Shown: positions 29,389 through 37,018 of the stretch, one piece after another
Numbering within the stretch: the stretch's first letter is position 1
Layout of the letters: each line of letters opens with the position of its first letter
Source of the DNA: a virus
DNA: 64,000 nucleotides
Virus record (IMG/VR): IMGVR_UViG_3300027573_000779
Coordinates: 144,934 to 208,933 of that record
Direction: 5' to 3' (one strand)
Notes under the pieces: generated by a model
Told to the model about the DNA's origin: nothing
The model's input: only the letters and a program-made list of their open reading frames with translations
Database searches by the model: none
Position numbers and translations under genes: made by a program

Positions 29389-29595
29389 TTATTTTATTCC
29401 TGCTTTTCTGTTTTCTTTCATTAATTCAATACTATTAACTTGTTGACTAAAAGAGGAAAAAGGACTCCAATTAGTAACTAAATAAAAATCTCGAAGAAAA
29501 ACCAAACCCTCACTCAAAACATTTAGTTATTCGTCCGACAAACATTCGCCCCTTTCCCAAGAGTTAAACAGTGTGGCTACATCTTTTCCGTTCAT
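29389..29595 (-). pseudogene. Small gene with in-frame TAA at codon 23
   Basis: ATG 29595 opens a frame reading MNGKDVATLFNSWERG, then TAA (29527-29529), then the same frame continues with EGLVFLRDFYLVTNWSPFSS and on to TAA 29389, without another start codon. One frame throughout with a single internal stop points to a nonsense mutation (or sequence error); the gene would encode 68 residues. Confidence 0.55.
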
Positions 29596-29603
29596 AAAAC
29601 AAA

Positions 29604-29798
29604 TTAAGGCTTAATTTTTTTGATTCTGGAGCTATCCATAGTTGAAAACTCATAACCATGTTTATGCAATATTGTTGATAGCTTGTCGCAACACCCTTCT
29701 ATAGTTTCTTTGTCTTCTTTGTTGTTGTCTACGTTCCATAACGCCTTGTGAAGGTTTACAATTGCTCTTGCCACCCTGCTACAAAGTCTCTTTTTCAT
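29604..29798 (-). CDS. Small basic helical protein, 64 aa
   Basis: L-promoter TTGACA/16/TAAAAT ends 9 nt before ATG. Basic N-terminus (MKKRLCSRVARAIVNLHKAL) and Cys-Cys pair; helical. First gene ahead of the disrupted gene at 29389. Function unknown. Confidence 0.55.
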   Translation of the reverse strand: MKKRLCSRVARAIVNLHKALWNVDNNKEDKETIEGCCDKLSTILHKHGYEFSTMDSSRIKKIKP

Positions 29799-29858
29799 GA
29801 TGTTACCATTTTAAAATATTTTTTTAAAATGTCAACCCTTTCTTTTTTGGTCTAACCT

Positions 29859-30272
29859 TTAAATATCGTAGTTAGGATATTCAGGCTGTTTCTTAAAACC
29901 ATCCATCACTCTATGCAAGTACTCATATGCCCATTTTTCATCTATAGCCTTAGTGTGGTCATGGTCCCATCCAAATACTTCTTTATAAGTCATTCTGATA
30001 GTATGAGATTCCCATTTATCCGCTTCGTTATCCTCTTCTCCCGCACCAAAACCCCAAACATTTTTCTCTCTTTTGTAACCAAAAATTACCCCATCCCACA
30101 TCAGATGATAGTGAGAGTCATGTAGCGTGACGCCCACTAACTCTGGATGCAGTCTCCCTACAGCGCACCGAACAGTCCAATCCACAGACTTAGAATATCT
30201 CTCCGCTTCTTGATTTAGCTTAAAAGCTACCTCAGTCAGAACATGCATCTTGAGAAAATCTTCGTGTGTCAT
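29859..30272 (-). CDS. Hypothetical protein, 137 aa
   Basis: Promoter with a weak -35 (TGGACT/16/TATCAT), 8 nt before ATG. Mixed alpha/beta protein with several His/Trp/Tyr (TLHDSHYHLMWDGVIFGYKR; VFGWDHDHTKAIDEKW), a metal-binding possibility. No family recognised. Confidence 0.6.
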   Translation of the reverse strand: MTHEDFLKMHVLTEVAFKLNQEAERYSKSVDWTVRCAVGRLHPELVGVTLHDSHYHLMWDGVIFGYKREKNVWGFGAGEEDNEADKWESHTIRMTYKEVFGWDHDHTKAIDEKWAYEYLHRVMDGFKKQPEYPNYDI

Positions 30273-30297
30273 TTAAGCGCATGATACGATATCTTTT

Positions 30298-30660
30298 TTA
30301 AAAGTCCAGTTCTATTTTAGCGTAAAGAACATCGGGAGGAACTTTAAAGAACAAGGTCAGGGCGTTACAAAGCCAAAAAATCATCCCCTCAGTTTCCCAT
30401 TCGTAAAGCGTCCCCGATTCAGGTTGAACTTCTTTGGGACATTTAGTAGCTTTAGCTGTATAGTTAGGGAAAAACTCGTCCGAGAAAATCAGATTAAAGC
30501 CTTTTTTCATGGTAATTTTACCCTTGAGTTTTAACATTCTATCAATTGCTTGTGTTGCTCCTCCTACGAAAGCCTCTGCGACCAAACCTAAGGTAGGTTC
30601 GTCAAAAACCCAAATTTTGCCTAGCTTATATGGGCGAATTATAAATATTTTATTTTCCAT
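30298..30660 (-). CDS. DUF6717-like protein, 120 aa
   Basis: Contains WVFDEPTLGLVAEAFVGGAT, then GFNLIFSDEFFP, and WETEGMIFWLCNALTLFFKV near the C-terminus, the order I associate with DUF6717 ('FVFDD...GLV.EPFV.GA...ID'). It shares its stop/start with the upstream macro-domain gene (ATGA), so the two are coupled. Function of DUF6717 is unknown; the coupling to an ADP-ribose-type domain is suggestive. Confidence 0.6.
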   Translation of the reverse strand: MENKIFIIRPYKLGKIWVFDEPTLGLVAEAFVGGATQAIDRMLKLKGKITMKKGFNLIFSDEFFPNYTAKATKCPKEVQPESGTLYEWETEGMIFWLCNALTLFFKVPPDVLYAKIELDF

Positions 30661-31118
30661 TAAGCTAGTTGATTGATTACGATAAGCATGTCTGTGTCTT
30701 TAAATACTTCTTCAATCATTACCCTGACAATCCTCCAGTTCCCTCCCGCCAAACCGCACCCCATTTTAAAAGGAATTCCAATAGATTTAATTCCTTTGGC
30801 TACAGCGTCGTTTTTCATTTTGTCGAGGGCTTTATAAAGGGCTTCATAATTTAACGCCCGAAGACCCCCAATTTCAAATTGACCATACAAATTGTAAATA
30901 TGTTTAATGTAATCGCCTGAAACCTGAGAGACTGAAAAGGTTCCGAGTTTTGTTCTTTTCCCGTAAGAAGTATTCTTGTCTGTTTCTAACACTTCTGGCC
31001 ACTGGCGAGCGATAGCAAGAGCTACACCCGCTCCCATGGTGTGAAAACAGTTTGCAACGTGAGCTATAGCATCTGTTTTGGAAAAAACAATAGAACGGTT
31101 TTGAGTAACGCTATTCAT
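30660..31118 (-). CDS. Macro domain protein
   Basis: A 152-residue single macro domain: AHVANCFHTMGAGVALAIAR (residues about 19-38) is the adenosine/ADP-ribose loop and IPFKMGCGLAGGNW (115-128) the conserved catalytic-loop region. Such phage proteins can remove ADP-ribose marks from nucleic acids or proteins. Start set to ATG 31118, 8 nt after L-promoter TTGACG/16/TAGAAT. Coupled downstream to a DUF6717-like gene. In context it may reverse ADP-ribosylation imposed by host defence toxins; this is inference. Confidence 0.88.
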   Translation of the reverse strand: MNSVTQNRSIVFSKTDAIAHVANCFHTMGAGVALAIARQWPEVLETDKNTSYGKRTKLGTFSVSQVSGDYIKHIYNLYGQFEIGGLRALNYEALYKALDKMKNDAVAKGIKSIGIPFKMGCGLAGGNWRIVRVMIEEVFKDTDMLIVINQLA

Positions 31119-31150
31119 AAAAACGCATTCTACAACATCTTTTTCAAACG

Positions 31151-31429
31151 TCAACAATAATCCAAAACCTCTGTAAAGTCTTGTATTTGCTTGGTGCCGC
31201 CCTCTGATTCTTTTATTAGTTTAATATAAGTTTCCTTATTAATAGTCCTTGAAGGCATACTGGCTAGTTCTAATGTAAAAATGTCGGGAGTTGATTGCGC
31301 ATAACTTGAATGCCTAAACAAACAACCAGTTAGTAAATTAGTAAACTTGTAATAGCCCTCAATATAGACCTTTGCGGTTAGATAGTAATTGTGGGGAGAC
31401 AACATCTTAAATTGTTCCTTGAAGGTCAA
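31151..31429 (-). CDS. Hypothetical protein, 92 aa
   Basis: Overlaps the upstream gene end by 23 nt. LTAKVYIEGYYKFTNLLTGC then helical; no motif. Second gene of the 31718 unit. Confidence 0.55.
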   Translation of the reverse strand: MTFKEQFKMLSPHNYYLTAKVYIEGYYKFTNLLTGCLFRHSSYAQSTPDIFTLELASMPSRTINKETYIKLIKESEGGTKQIQDFTEVLDYC

Positions 31430-31718
31430 AATAAGTTTTCATCATGCCTTTCTCTGTATCGTTCGCTTCTTGAATTAGTTTTTTGCGTCTAGCACGCCAA
31501 ACACTCATTGAAGTTTCAAGTTGTGCGTTATAAGGGACGTATCCACTAGAATAAAACCCACACTCGTATCTTTCGAGTCCAATTTTATAACCAATTTTTC
31601 GTGCGTCTGGAATCCCTGCCTTGGTAAGCTGGTCTTTAGTCCAAAATCTTTTGCGCTCTTTGTCTATATAAGCCGCTTCCAGTATTTCGCCTGTTTTAGG
31701 ATAAACAAATTTATTCAT
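31407..31718 (-). CDS. Hypothetical protein, 103 aa
   Basis: One of the few non-leaderless cases: promoter TTGACA/16/TATTCT is 17 nt upstream and GGAG lies 5 nt before ATG, a true Shine-Dalgarno. Basic helical protein with VWRARRKKLIQEANDTEKG. First gene of a two-gene unit. Confidence 0.55.
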   Translation of the reverse strand: MNKFVYPKTGEILEAAYIDKERKRFWTKDQLTKAGIPDARKIGYKIGLERYECGFYSSGYVPYNAQLETSMSVWRARRKKLIQEANDTEKGMMKTYFDLQGTI

Positions 31719-31766
31719 AAATGCTCCAAAACACCAGAATACAGCATCTTTTTAAAATGTCAATGC

Positions 31767-32126
31767 TCAAGCACCGCAGGGCTTCAGTTCTAATCTAATC
31801 CCTTCAATTTTGTTTTTTTCAGTTAAATACCACCCCTCTATTATTAAATCAATATCAATGGTGGTCTTGGGACCAAAGATAGTCCATTTTTTGTTTTCAG
31901 CCTTATCAAACACAAGTAATGTATTACCATAGTTCATAACGTTAGCTTTGTCCCCTTCAATAAAAGGAGCGTTTTCTATAGTCTGACCTAAATCGTCTTG
32001 GATTGTTTTAATTAAGAAAAACATATCAGCCACCACCCACCCTTCGCCCAAATGATTATTTTTTGGGTCCTTTGGTTTTTGACCTATAGACCAAACAACA
32101 ATCTTAGAGATGCTTTTTGATTTCAT
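31767..32126 (-). CDS. Hypothetical protein, 119 aa
   Basis: Overlaps the zinc-domain gene upstream by 23 nt. Beta-rich (VVADMFFLIKTIQDDLG; NTLLVFDKAENKKWTIFGPK). The last codons (KPCGA) and stop are formed by a GCC/GGC element, and the next promoter follows directly. Confidence 0.55.
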   Translation of the reverse strand: MKSKSISKIVVWSIGQKPKDPKNNHLGEGWVVADMFFLIKTIQDDLGQTIENAPFIEGDKANVMNYGNTLLVFDKAENKKWTIFGPKTTIDIDLIIEGWYLTEKNKIEGIRLELKPCGA

Positions 32127-32490
32127 CTGGACAAACTTCTAAAAGATAAATTTTTGTTAGTTTATAAATACCTTCAATTAATTGTTCTCTCTGAGCTACA
32201 ACTTTGTCCACTTCCTGTTTTACTCTTTTGCCTTCTTTTAATGGCAAAGAAGCAAAATATCTAAAATGACCGTCATAAGAACGTATATAGGCATAACCTT
32301 CTCTCCCTAAAAATTTTGGAACTGCAAACCCAACCCCACAAAGAAAACCCGGAAATTGGTCATATTCCCAAAAAAACATCCTTTTTTCGTGTTTTTTGCC
32401 GTCGCCATTACATTCTATACAACGGTTTTTTTCAATAGTCCCTGTTCCTTTACACTCTTTACACTCTCTCTTATTACTTAAATTCCTCAT
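32104..32490 (-). CDS. Protein with DnaJ-type zinc finger, 128 aa
   Basis: Two CxxCxGxG-type repeats near the N-terminus (CKECKGTGTI and CIECNGDGKK) as in the DnaJ/HSP40 zinc finger. The C-terminal part is not a chaperone domain I know (KEGKRVKQEVDKVVAQREQL). Probably a protein-binding adaptor. Coupled to the downstream gene at 31767. Confidence 0.7.
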   Translation of the reverse strand: MRNLSNKRECKECKGTGTIEKNRCIECNGDGKKHEKRMFFWEYDQFPGFLCGVGFAVPKFLGREGYAYIRSYDGHFRYFASLPLKEGKRVKQEVDKVVAQREQLIEGIYKLTKIYLLEVCPDEIKKHL

Positions 32491-32502
32491 ATCATAACTC
32501 CC

Positions 32503-32751
32503 TCAAAATGAGTTTTTGGTAGTTACAAAAACTTGTTCCATAATTTGGAGTCGAACCTGTTCTTGGGTTTGTTCCCAACCTCTTTCTAATTGGTCCCAAA
32601 CTTGGTTTCCAACTTGGTTTCCAATTTGATTGCTAAAGTGATACCTAATTTGATTTAGAATTGTTAAATATTTTTTATCCATTTCACAAACAGGTCTAAG
32701 ACAAAAACCATACCGAATGCTAAAACTAATATTAATATAATGTACATTCAT
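32503..32751 (-). CDS. WDQ family protein
   Basis: ATG 32751 in a TGA-overlap with the WDQ gene at 32748. The middle reads IGNQVGNQVWDQLERGWEQT then EQVRLQIMEQV. Its N-terminal 20 residues are more hydrophobic than in other copies. Tandem duplicate with its neighbour, but well diverged. Confidence 0.7.
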   Translation of the reverse strand: MNVHYINISFSIRYGFCLRPVCEMDKKYLTILNQIRYHFSNQIGNQVGNQVWDQLERGWEQTQEQVRLQIMEQVFVTTKNSF

Positions 32752-32963
32752 TCAACTAAACTGTTGATTTGGTGCTCAATTTGGTAGCCAATTTCTGCCC
32801 ACATTTGGTTTTGAGTTTGGTCCCAAACTTTGTTTTCTATGGTTTGATGCCCAATTTGCTTAGAAATTTGAAGTCTTATTAAGTCCAAAGTATCTGTTAA
32901 GACTTGGCACTGAAACCGGTACTGGTCCCTAATTTGGTCTTTTGTTTTAAATCTCTTCAACAC
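32748..32963 (-). CDS. WDQ family protein
   Basis: Overlaps the upstream gene end by 17 nt. KDQIRDQYRFQCQ at the start, then SKQIGHQTIENKVWDQTQNQ and GYQIEHQIN. Coupled by TGA/ATG overlap to a second WDQ gene (32503). Confidence 0.7.
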   Translation of the reverse strand: MLKRFKTKDQIRDQYRFQCQVLTDTLDLIRLQISKQIGHQTIENKVWDQTQNQMWAEIGYQIEHQINSLVE

Positions 32964-33294
32964 TTAGATTGGTTCTTTGATAAGTTTCGTATACATCAAT
33001 AGGGTCGCTGGCTGTCCAAGGCATTAAAATAAAATTAATTCCAAATGGGTGATACATTTCCATTTTTTCTTTGTCTGTTGCCTCGTCTAAATAGCCAGCC
33101 ACATACCAATCCAGCCCTTCAAATGGGTAGGCCCAGTTTTTTCCTTTCTTATCCGGCCTGTGTCCTACGACATAAATTCTATCTCTGTCGTTTCGTTTAT
33201 AACGCGCCCCTTCCCATTGGTCCGAACCAATCTTTACTTTAACTGGTTGCACGTCAAAACACCCACATTGTTCTAACCATTCTTTTAAAGTCAT
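32947..33294 (-). CDS. Hypothetical protein, 115 aa
   Basis: ATG after a canonical GCC/GGC element. Strand-rich with VKIGSDQWEGARYKRNDRDR, then YVVGHRPDKKGKNWAYPFEG. No motif. Precedes two WDQ genes in the same unit. Confidence 0.55.
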   Translation of the reverse strand: MTLKEWLEQCGCFDVQPVKVKIGSDQWEGARYKRNDRDRIYVVGHRPDKKGKNWAYPFEGLDWYVAGYLDEATDKEKMEMYHPFGINFILMPWTASDPIDVYETYQRTNLSVEEI

Positions 33295-33319
33295 ATGCTC
33301 AAGCGCCGCAGGGCTTAGT

Positions 33320-33520
33320 TTATTCTAATTCCCACCATTCGGGGTCCACTTCTGCCAAAGCTTTACCTAAGTCACTAGGAAAAACAACGGCAATATCATA
33401 AACGGGATTTTCTTTACCTTCACTATCTGATTCTGTCAAACTCAAACCCCTATGATTCAGAGTTAGGTTAGAGACTTTCTTAAAAAATGTTTCTAATTTG
33501 GCTTTATCGTGTTCTTTCAT
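33320..33520 (-). CDS. Small acidic protein, 66 aa
   Basis: ATG directly after a canonical GCC/GGC element that follows the 33547 stop. Contains DIAVVFPSDLGKALAEVDPE; alpha/beta. It ends with an in-frame TAA and then another element, so it sits between two copies. Confidence 0.55.
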   Translation of the reverse strand: MKEHDKAKLETFFKKVSNLTLNHRGLSLTESDSEGKENPVYDIAVVFPSDLGKALAEVDPEWWELE

Positions 33521-33546
33521 ATGCTCAAGCGCCGCAGGGCTTAGTT

Positions 33547-33810
33547 TTATTTATAATAAGTCTGAATATAGGCATCTGCCACCTGTTTGAAATAGCTAAA
33601 AATTCGCTCTTTTGTTTGTTCTGTTCCGTCGCCGCTCATATTAACAGTTACGCCTCCAATCTTGAGAGGCTTTACTTTACCATCCCTAAAAAGCCTCAAA
33701 AAACGCGAAACTGTCATCAGTTCAACCCACCTACGTTCAGGGGTCTTGATTTCGACCTTGAACTTCTTCACCTTTGGAAGGAAGTTGGCTACCAACGTAA
33801 TTGATATCAT
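33547..33810 (-). CDS. Hypothetical protein, 87 aa
   Basis: L-promoter TTGATT/16/TATCAT ends 6 nt before ATG. Strand-rich basic start (VANFLPKVKKFKVEIKTPER) and a helix SYFKQVADAYIQTYYK. First gene of a unit joined by GCC/GGC elements to 33320, 32947 and two WDQ genes. Confidence 0.6.
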   Translation of the reverse strand: MISITLVANFLPKVKKFKVEIKTPERRWVELMTVSRFLRLFRDGKVKPLKIGGVTVNMSGDGTEQTKERIFSYFKQVADAYIQTYYK

Positions 33811-33833
33811 GAAACGATGATAGCGGGTCTTTT

Positions 33834-34028
33834 TTAAAAATCAAGTCGATTGCTCAAGCCGCTCCTAAAAATTTCACTTACAATTTGGTCCCAAATTTGC
33901 CCCTTAACTTGGTTCCAAGTTTGTCCTCCAATTTGGCTCCCAACTTGTTTCCAAACTTGCTCCCAGACTTGGTCCCCAACTTGGCTCCAAACTTGGTCTA
34001 TAATCCTTTCTTTAATTATTTGGGTCAT
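33834..34028 (-). CDS. WDQ family protein
   Basis: A 64-residue protein, mostly regular units: VWSQVGDQVWEQVWKQVGSQ, then IGGQTWNQVKGQIWDQIVSE. Starts with MTQIIKERI, like the MT(R/K/Q)-type openings of several other copies. Its plus-strand shadow is also open in all frames because the unit is 12 nt. Confidence 0.8.
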   Translation of the reverse strand: MTQIIKERIIDQVWSQVGDQVWEQVWKQVGSQIGGQTWNQVKGQIWDQIVSEIFRSGLSNRLDF

Positions 34029-34034
34029 AAAGGC

Positions 34035-34259
34035 TTAAATTTGGTCCCAAATTGCGTCCTCAAGTTGTTTCCGAAGGTTGTCCCAAAGTTGTTCCCTAAG
34101 TGGATTCCAAACTTGTATAACCTGCATCCAAATTGGGTCCCAAACCTGTTCATCAAGCTGACTTTTAACTTGGTCCCCAACTTGGTCCCAAATAATCTTA
34201 CGAATCTCAATATCGGTTTGGTACCAATCCTCCGATAATTTGTCTAGCATCATTTTCAT
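34035..34259 (-). CDS. WDQ family protein
   Basis: Units include IIWDQVGDQVKSQLDEQVWD, IWMQVIQVWNPLREQLWDNL and a terminal AIWDQI. A promoter (TTGATT/16/TAAATG) overlaps the first codons. Followed 6 nt later by another WDQ gene. Confidence 0.75.
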   Translation of the reverse strand: MKMMLDKLSEDWYQTDIEIRKIIWDQVGDQVKSQLDEQVWDPIWMQVIQVWNPLREQLWDNLRKQLEDAIWDQI

Positions 34260-34297
34260 TTATTAAAACTTTTTTAAAAATCAATCACAAAAAGAAA

Positions 34298-34591
34298 CTA
34301 AGGAATTCTTGGTGGCAGTGGTAAAACAATTCCTAATTTAGTAAGGGCTTGTTCATCTGTATTGTTCAACCCGTTATAAATCACTTTTGTAGCTATATAA
34401 AGACACTCGGCTTGTGTCCAATCTGGAAACCTTTTCTCTAAAGAATCACAAAATCTATCCCTTAATTCTTCAACAGGTATGGGATTAGATTTAGAAACAA
34501 ATGTAAAAGCAATTTTGAAAACCACGTCTGCTAAAATTTCAGAATTATCACTTAAATCTTTTAAAATTTTTGGTGAAATTTTCATAACCAT
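34298..34591 (-). CDS. Hypothetical helical protein, 97 aa
   Basis: Overlaps the upstream WDQ gene end by 10 nt. VEELRDRFCDSLEKRFPDWT and YIATKVIYNGLNNTDEQALT suggest a small helical bundle with no motif. It is flanked by WDQ genes on both sides. Confidence 0.55.
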   Translation of the reverse strand: MVMKISPKILKDLSDNSEILADVVFKIAFTFVSKSNPIPVEELRDRFCDSLEKRFPDWTQAECLYIATKVIYNGLNNTDEQALTKLGIVLPLPPRIP

Positions 34592-34797
34592 ATTTGCTCA
34601 AGAACTTGGTTCCGAACTTCCATGAAAACGTCATTCCTTATTTGTTCCCTAGATGGGTTTCCAACATGCTTCATAACTTGGCTCCCAATCTCAGTTCGGT
34701 CCCCAACTTGGTCCATAACGTGGTCCCAAACTTGGTCCATAACGCGGTCCCAAACTTGGTCCACAACTTGATACTGAATTTTGGTGACTAAGCTCAA
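34582..34797 (-). CDS. WDQ family protein
   Basis: TTG start immediately after the stop of the 34798 gene. QYQVVDQVWDRVMDQVWDHV is followed by MDQVGDRTEIGSQVMKHVGN. A clear two-unit array and then degenerate copies. The overlapping downstream gene is not a WDQ gene, so expression may be coupled. Confidence 0.75.
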   Translation of the reverse strand: MSLVTKIQYQVVDQVWDRVMDQVWDHVMDQVGDRTEIGSQVMKHVGNPSREQIRNDVFMEVRNQVLEQIWL

Positions 34798-35094
34798 TCA
34801 ATCCGCTTTTGTTTCAACTTCTTCAATAGAATATTCAGGTAAAGCTTTATTAATCCGCAGTTTAACGCGCTCTATAATTGGTTTTACCACATCGGGCGCT
34901 CTGGCTACGGTTTTGAGTTTATTAGCTCTACCTATAGCTACCCGTAAACCAAAGTCTCTGTTAAACGAGTCTCCAGCATCAATATTGGTATAGCTCCAGC
35001 CAATATGAACCGTTTTGCGGTCATGGTCTTCTACTCCCGCCACAATGCCGCGCCTTTGATTTGTTTTGGGGTCTCTGACAAATTGAATAAACAT
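34798..35094 (-). CDS. Hypothetical protein, 98 aa
   Basis: L-promoter TTGCTT/16/TAAAAT ends 6 nt before ATG. Beta-rich (RRGIVAGVEDHDRKTVHIGW; SYTNIDAGDSFNRDFGLRVA) with a helix VVKPIIERVKLRINKA. Reads like a conserved phage domain; no name available. Ends next to a WDQ start. Confidence 0.6.
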   Translation of the reverse strand: MFIQFVRDPKTNQRRGIVAGVEDHDRKTVHIGWSYTNIDAGDSFNRDFGLRVAIGRANKLKTVARAPDVVKPIIERVKLRINKALPEYSIEEVETKAD

Positions 35095-35132
35095 ATCTGT
35101 ATTTTAAATATTTTTTTTAAAAAAGCAAGCAA

Positions 35133-36128
35133 TTAATAGTCCTGATTTAAAATCTTGACCGACAGTGATTTACCAAGAATTGGGGAATATTTGGGCGTTA
35201 TTGGTCGCAAAACAATCCCCTCTGCCTTGCGCTCTTGTCCTGTAGATGTGAGATAAATAGCCTTGTTAGCTTCTTCCTGAAGCCGCGCCATGGTCCAAGT
35301 ATCATCAAATGTAAAAGGTTCACTAACAGGAATAACCACAGGAATTTGCAATTGGTTGCATAACTCATTTATTTCCTGCCAGTTATACCATTTGCCAGTA
35401 TCAAATTCTTTAACATTAAAGACAAACATCTGAAAACTGTTCAGGCCCAATGGGTTACCTTGAATTTTGCCCCCGCAAGCCTCTGCTTGAATAGCAATGT
35501 TTTTACCCAACTCTTTAAGCTTAGAAGTTAGATTATATTGGTCTGCAATCTTCCAAAAGCCGGTCCCTTCTTTTTGCTCCAGCCGCCGACTGCAAACGCG
35601 AACTTCACCGTTTTCATAAATCACAGTCATTGAAGAACCGTCAGCTTTGATAGTTAAATAACAAAGTTCATTCCTAAACTCTTCTAAAATCTCTGGATAG
35701 TTTTGAATGTTTTCTTCGTCTGTAATTGAGATTAAATGAGTAGGAAAAGAACCCTTGGCGTCTCCATTAACAGAAGAATCAATAGGTTTGTCGTATTTTA
35801 AAATACCTAAAGCTTCCGAAACGTCCGAACCTTCTTCAACCTGATAGTTATAGCTTGGAATGATAGTTAAAGGGCAAACTAAACCCTGAGAAGGAGAGCC
35901 GCGAAACTTGGCGTTCCAGACACGATATTTTTGCCTTTCTAAAAAACTAAAATAAGAATTCGCGCTAGGAACAATAGAGTCAATACGAATAAACACCACT
36001 AAATCGCCGTTTTTATATTCTCCCTTCTTAACCACAACAGGCCATTCTTTAATTTTGGCGACTTCAAGAGAGTCGGCGTTGAAATGTGGTTGGACGCTAT
36101 GAATTCGTTCAATTGTGGCTAATTTCAT
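35133..36128 (-). CDS. RNA ligase, DRB0094/Rnl5-like
   Basis: A 331-residue protein with an N-terminal OB-type domain and a nucleotidyltransferase core: motif I KADGSS with Lys161 as predicted adenylylation site, motif III FQMFVFNVKE, motif IV EGIVLRP and motif V SVKIL. This matches the DRB0094/Rnl5 type, which seals nicked RNA ends. The 5' leader is unusual: it holds a leaderless uORF and three hairpins before the ATG (see 36129-36271). It probably works with the RlaP-like enzyme at 40751 and the cREC-like protein at 52656 in RNA repair. Confidence 0.88.
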   Translation of the reverse strand: MKLATIERIHSVQPHFNADSLEVAKIKEWPVVVKKGEYKNGDLVVFIRIDSIVPSANSYFSFLERQKYRVWNAKFRGSPSQGLVCPLTIIPSYNYQVEEGSDVSEALGILKYDKPIDSSVNGDAKGSFPTHLISITDEENIQNYPEILEEFRNELCYLTIKADGSSMTVIYENGEVRVCSRRLEQKEGTGFWKIADQYNLTSKLKELGKNIAIQAEACGGKIQGNPLGLNSFQMFVFNVKEFDTGKWYNWQEINELCNQLQIPVVIPVSEPFTFDDTWTMARLQEEANKAIYLTSTGQERKAEGIVLRPITPKYSPILGKSLSVKILNQDY

Positions 36129-36271
36129 TTTAAAAGGTACCCACTAGCGAACTGGCTAGTGGGTGGTTTTTTTTACCTTTACTTAACAAGCCTGCAAACC
36201 AACAAACAGGTTAATTTGCAGCGTCTTCCCCGAAGACATTTTAATGATATCAAGCCTTTCTAAAAAGTCAA
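36129..36271 (-). promoter_or_regulatory. Structured leader of the RNA ligase gene
   Basis: Promoter TTGACT (36266-36271)/16/TATCAT (36244-36249). The transcript then holds hairpin 1 GTCTTC-GGG-GAAGAC (36223-36237), hairpin 2 CTGCAAA...TTTGCAG (36192-36221) and hairpin 3 CCCACTAGC-CAGTTC-GCTAGTGGG (36140-36163), ending 11 nt before the ligase ATG. On the plus strand hairpin 3 is followed by eight T and would be an intrinsic terminator for antisense transcripts. Confidence 0.65.
36183..36239 (-). CDS. Leaderless 18-residue uORF before the RNA ligase
   Basis: ATG 36239 lies 4 nt after the -10 TATCAT. The peptide MSSGKTLQINLFVGLQAC ends at TAA 36183 before hairpin 3. Hairpins 1 and 2 are inside the uORF, so translating it would open them. 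Could be a regulatory uORF or a small protein. Confidence 0.45.
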   Translation of the reverse strand: MSSGKTLQINLFVGLQAC

Positions 36272-36318
36272 TCTCTCAAGTGCCGAGGGGCTAAGTTTTC
36301 GCTAAGTGCGCCGCAAGG

Positions 36319-36570
36319 CTAATCTTTTTGGTGAACTTTAAATGCTAGTATCTTAGTGGGGTTTGGACAACGCCAACCGTCAGTAATACACTCATATCCA
36401 AGAGTCCTCAGAACTGTTCTAAAAGTATTTGTTTCACTTAATGATAGTTCTACCGCATCGCCCACATTCATTGTGTTCGCTAAAGTAATGAGATTCTTTA
36501 AGGTTTGTTCTCTTGAACCCCTTCCTTTAGGAATGGGTAAATTTTTATGTATCGTAAAACTTTTAACCAT
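36319..36570 (-). CDS. Hypothetical protein, 83 aa
   Basis: Starts 6 nt after the zinc gene at 36576. SREQTLKNLITLANTMNVGD then AVELSLSETNTFRTVLRTLG looks like a helix-strand domain. It is followed by tandem GCC/GGC elements and the ligase promoter. Confidence 0.55.
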   Translation of the reverse strand: MVKSFTIHKNLPIPKGRGSREQTLKNLITLANTMNVGDAVELSLSETNTFRTVLRTLGYECITDGWRCPNPTKILAFKVHQKD

Positions 36571-36575
36571 TCGTT

Positions 36576-37007
36576 TTATGGTAAAGGTAACATTTTACTT
36601 GGGATTAGCCTAAATCTATCTTTTTTGTTTTTGCTTTGAATATATCTTTTAATATCATCGTGTCTTCCATAAATACCCCTTTCAGAGTATTGATAAGGCT
36701 CCCATGCACCGTATCCATCCCAATCGGTACAAAACTCAATTACTATCTGAAAAACGGGCGCTTTTAAGTGAACCCATTTTCCTAGCTTAGAATCATAAAC
36801 ATGTACTCCAGCATTATCATAATATTTTTTGCGCTCTATTTCTTTATAGGTTGTGCCGCCTTTATTGCCACATTTCGGACAATATTCCCAAGGGTCTTCA
36901 ATATTTAAAGTAAACTGTTTATGGCAGCTTAAGCATTTAAAACGAGCATAATGGCCATCTCCATGGTCTTCTTGCCATTTGGGACTAATTTGTAATAAAG
37001 TTCTCAT
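36576..37007 (-). CDS. Zinc-ribbon protein, 143 aa
   Basis: CLSC near residue 25 and CPKC near residue 43 form a ribbon around HKQFTLNIEDPWEYCPKCG. C-terminal part has VIEFCTDWDGYGAWEPYQYS and DDIKRYIQSKNKKDRFRL. Follows the WDQ array gene by 11 nt. Role unknown, probably nucleic-acid contact. Confidence 0.6.
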   Translation of the reverse strand: MRTLLQISPKWQEDHGDGHYARFKCLSCHKQFTLNIEDPWEYCPKCGNKGGTTYKEIERKKYYDNAGVHVYDSKLGKWVHLKAPVFQIVIEFCTDWDGYGAWEPYQYSERGIYGRHDDIKRYIQSKNKKDRFRLIPSKMLPLP

Positions 37008-37018
37008 ACAGGGCTATT

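Noticed and set aside
33850-34238. Plus-strand frames of NLVPN type over WDQ genes at 33.8-34.2, 34.6, 39.4, 40.0 and 49.1 kb.
   Set aside because: Antisense of WDQ repeats; no promoter, no start context, composition explained by the repeat.
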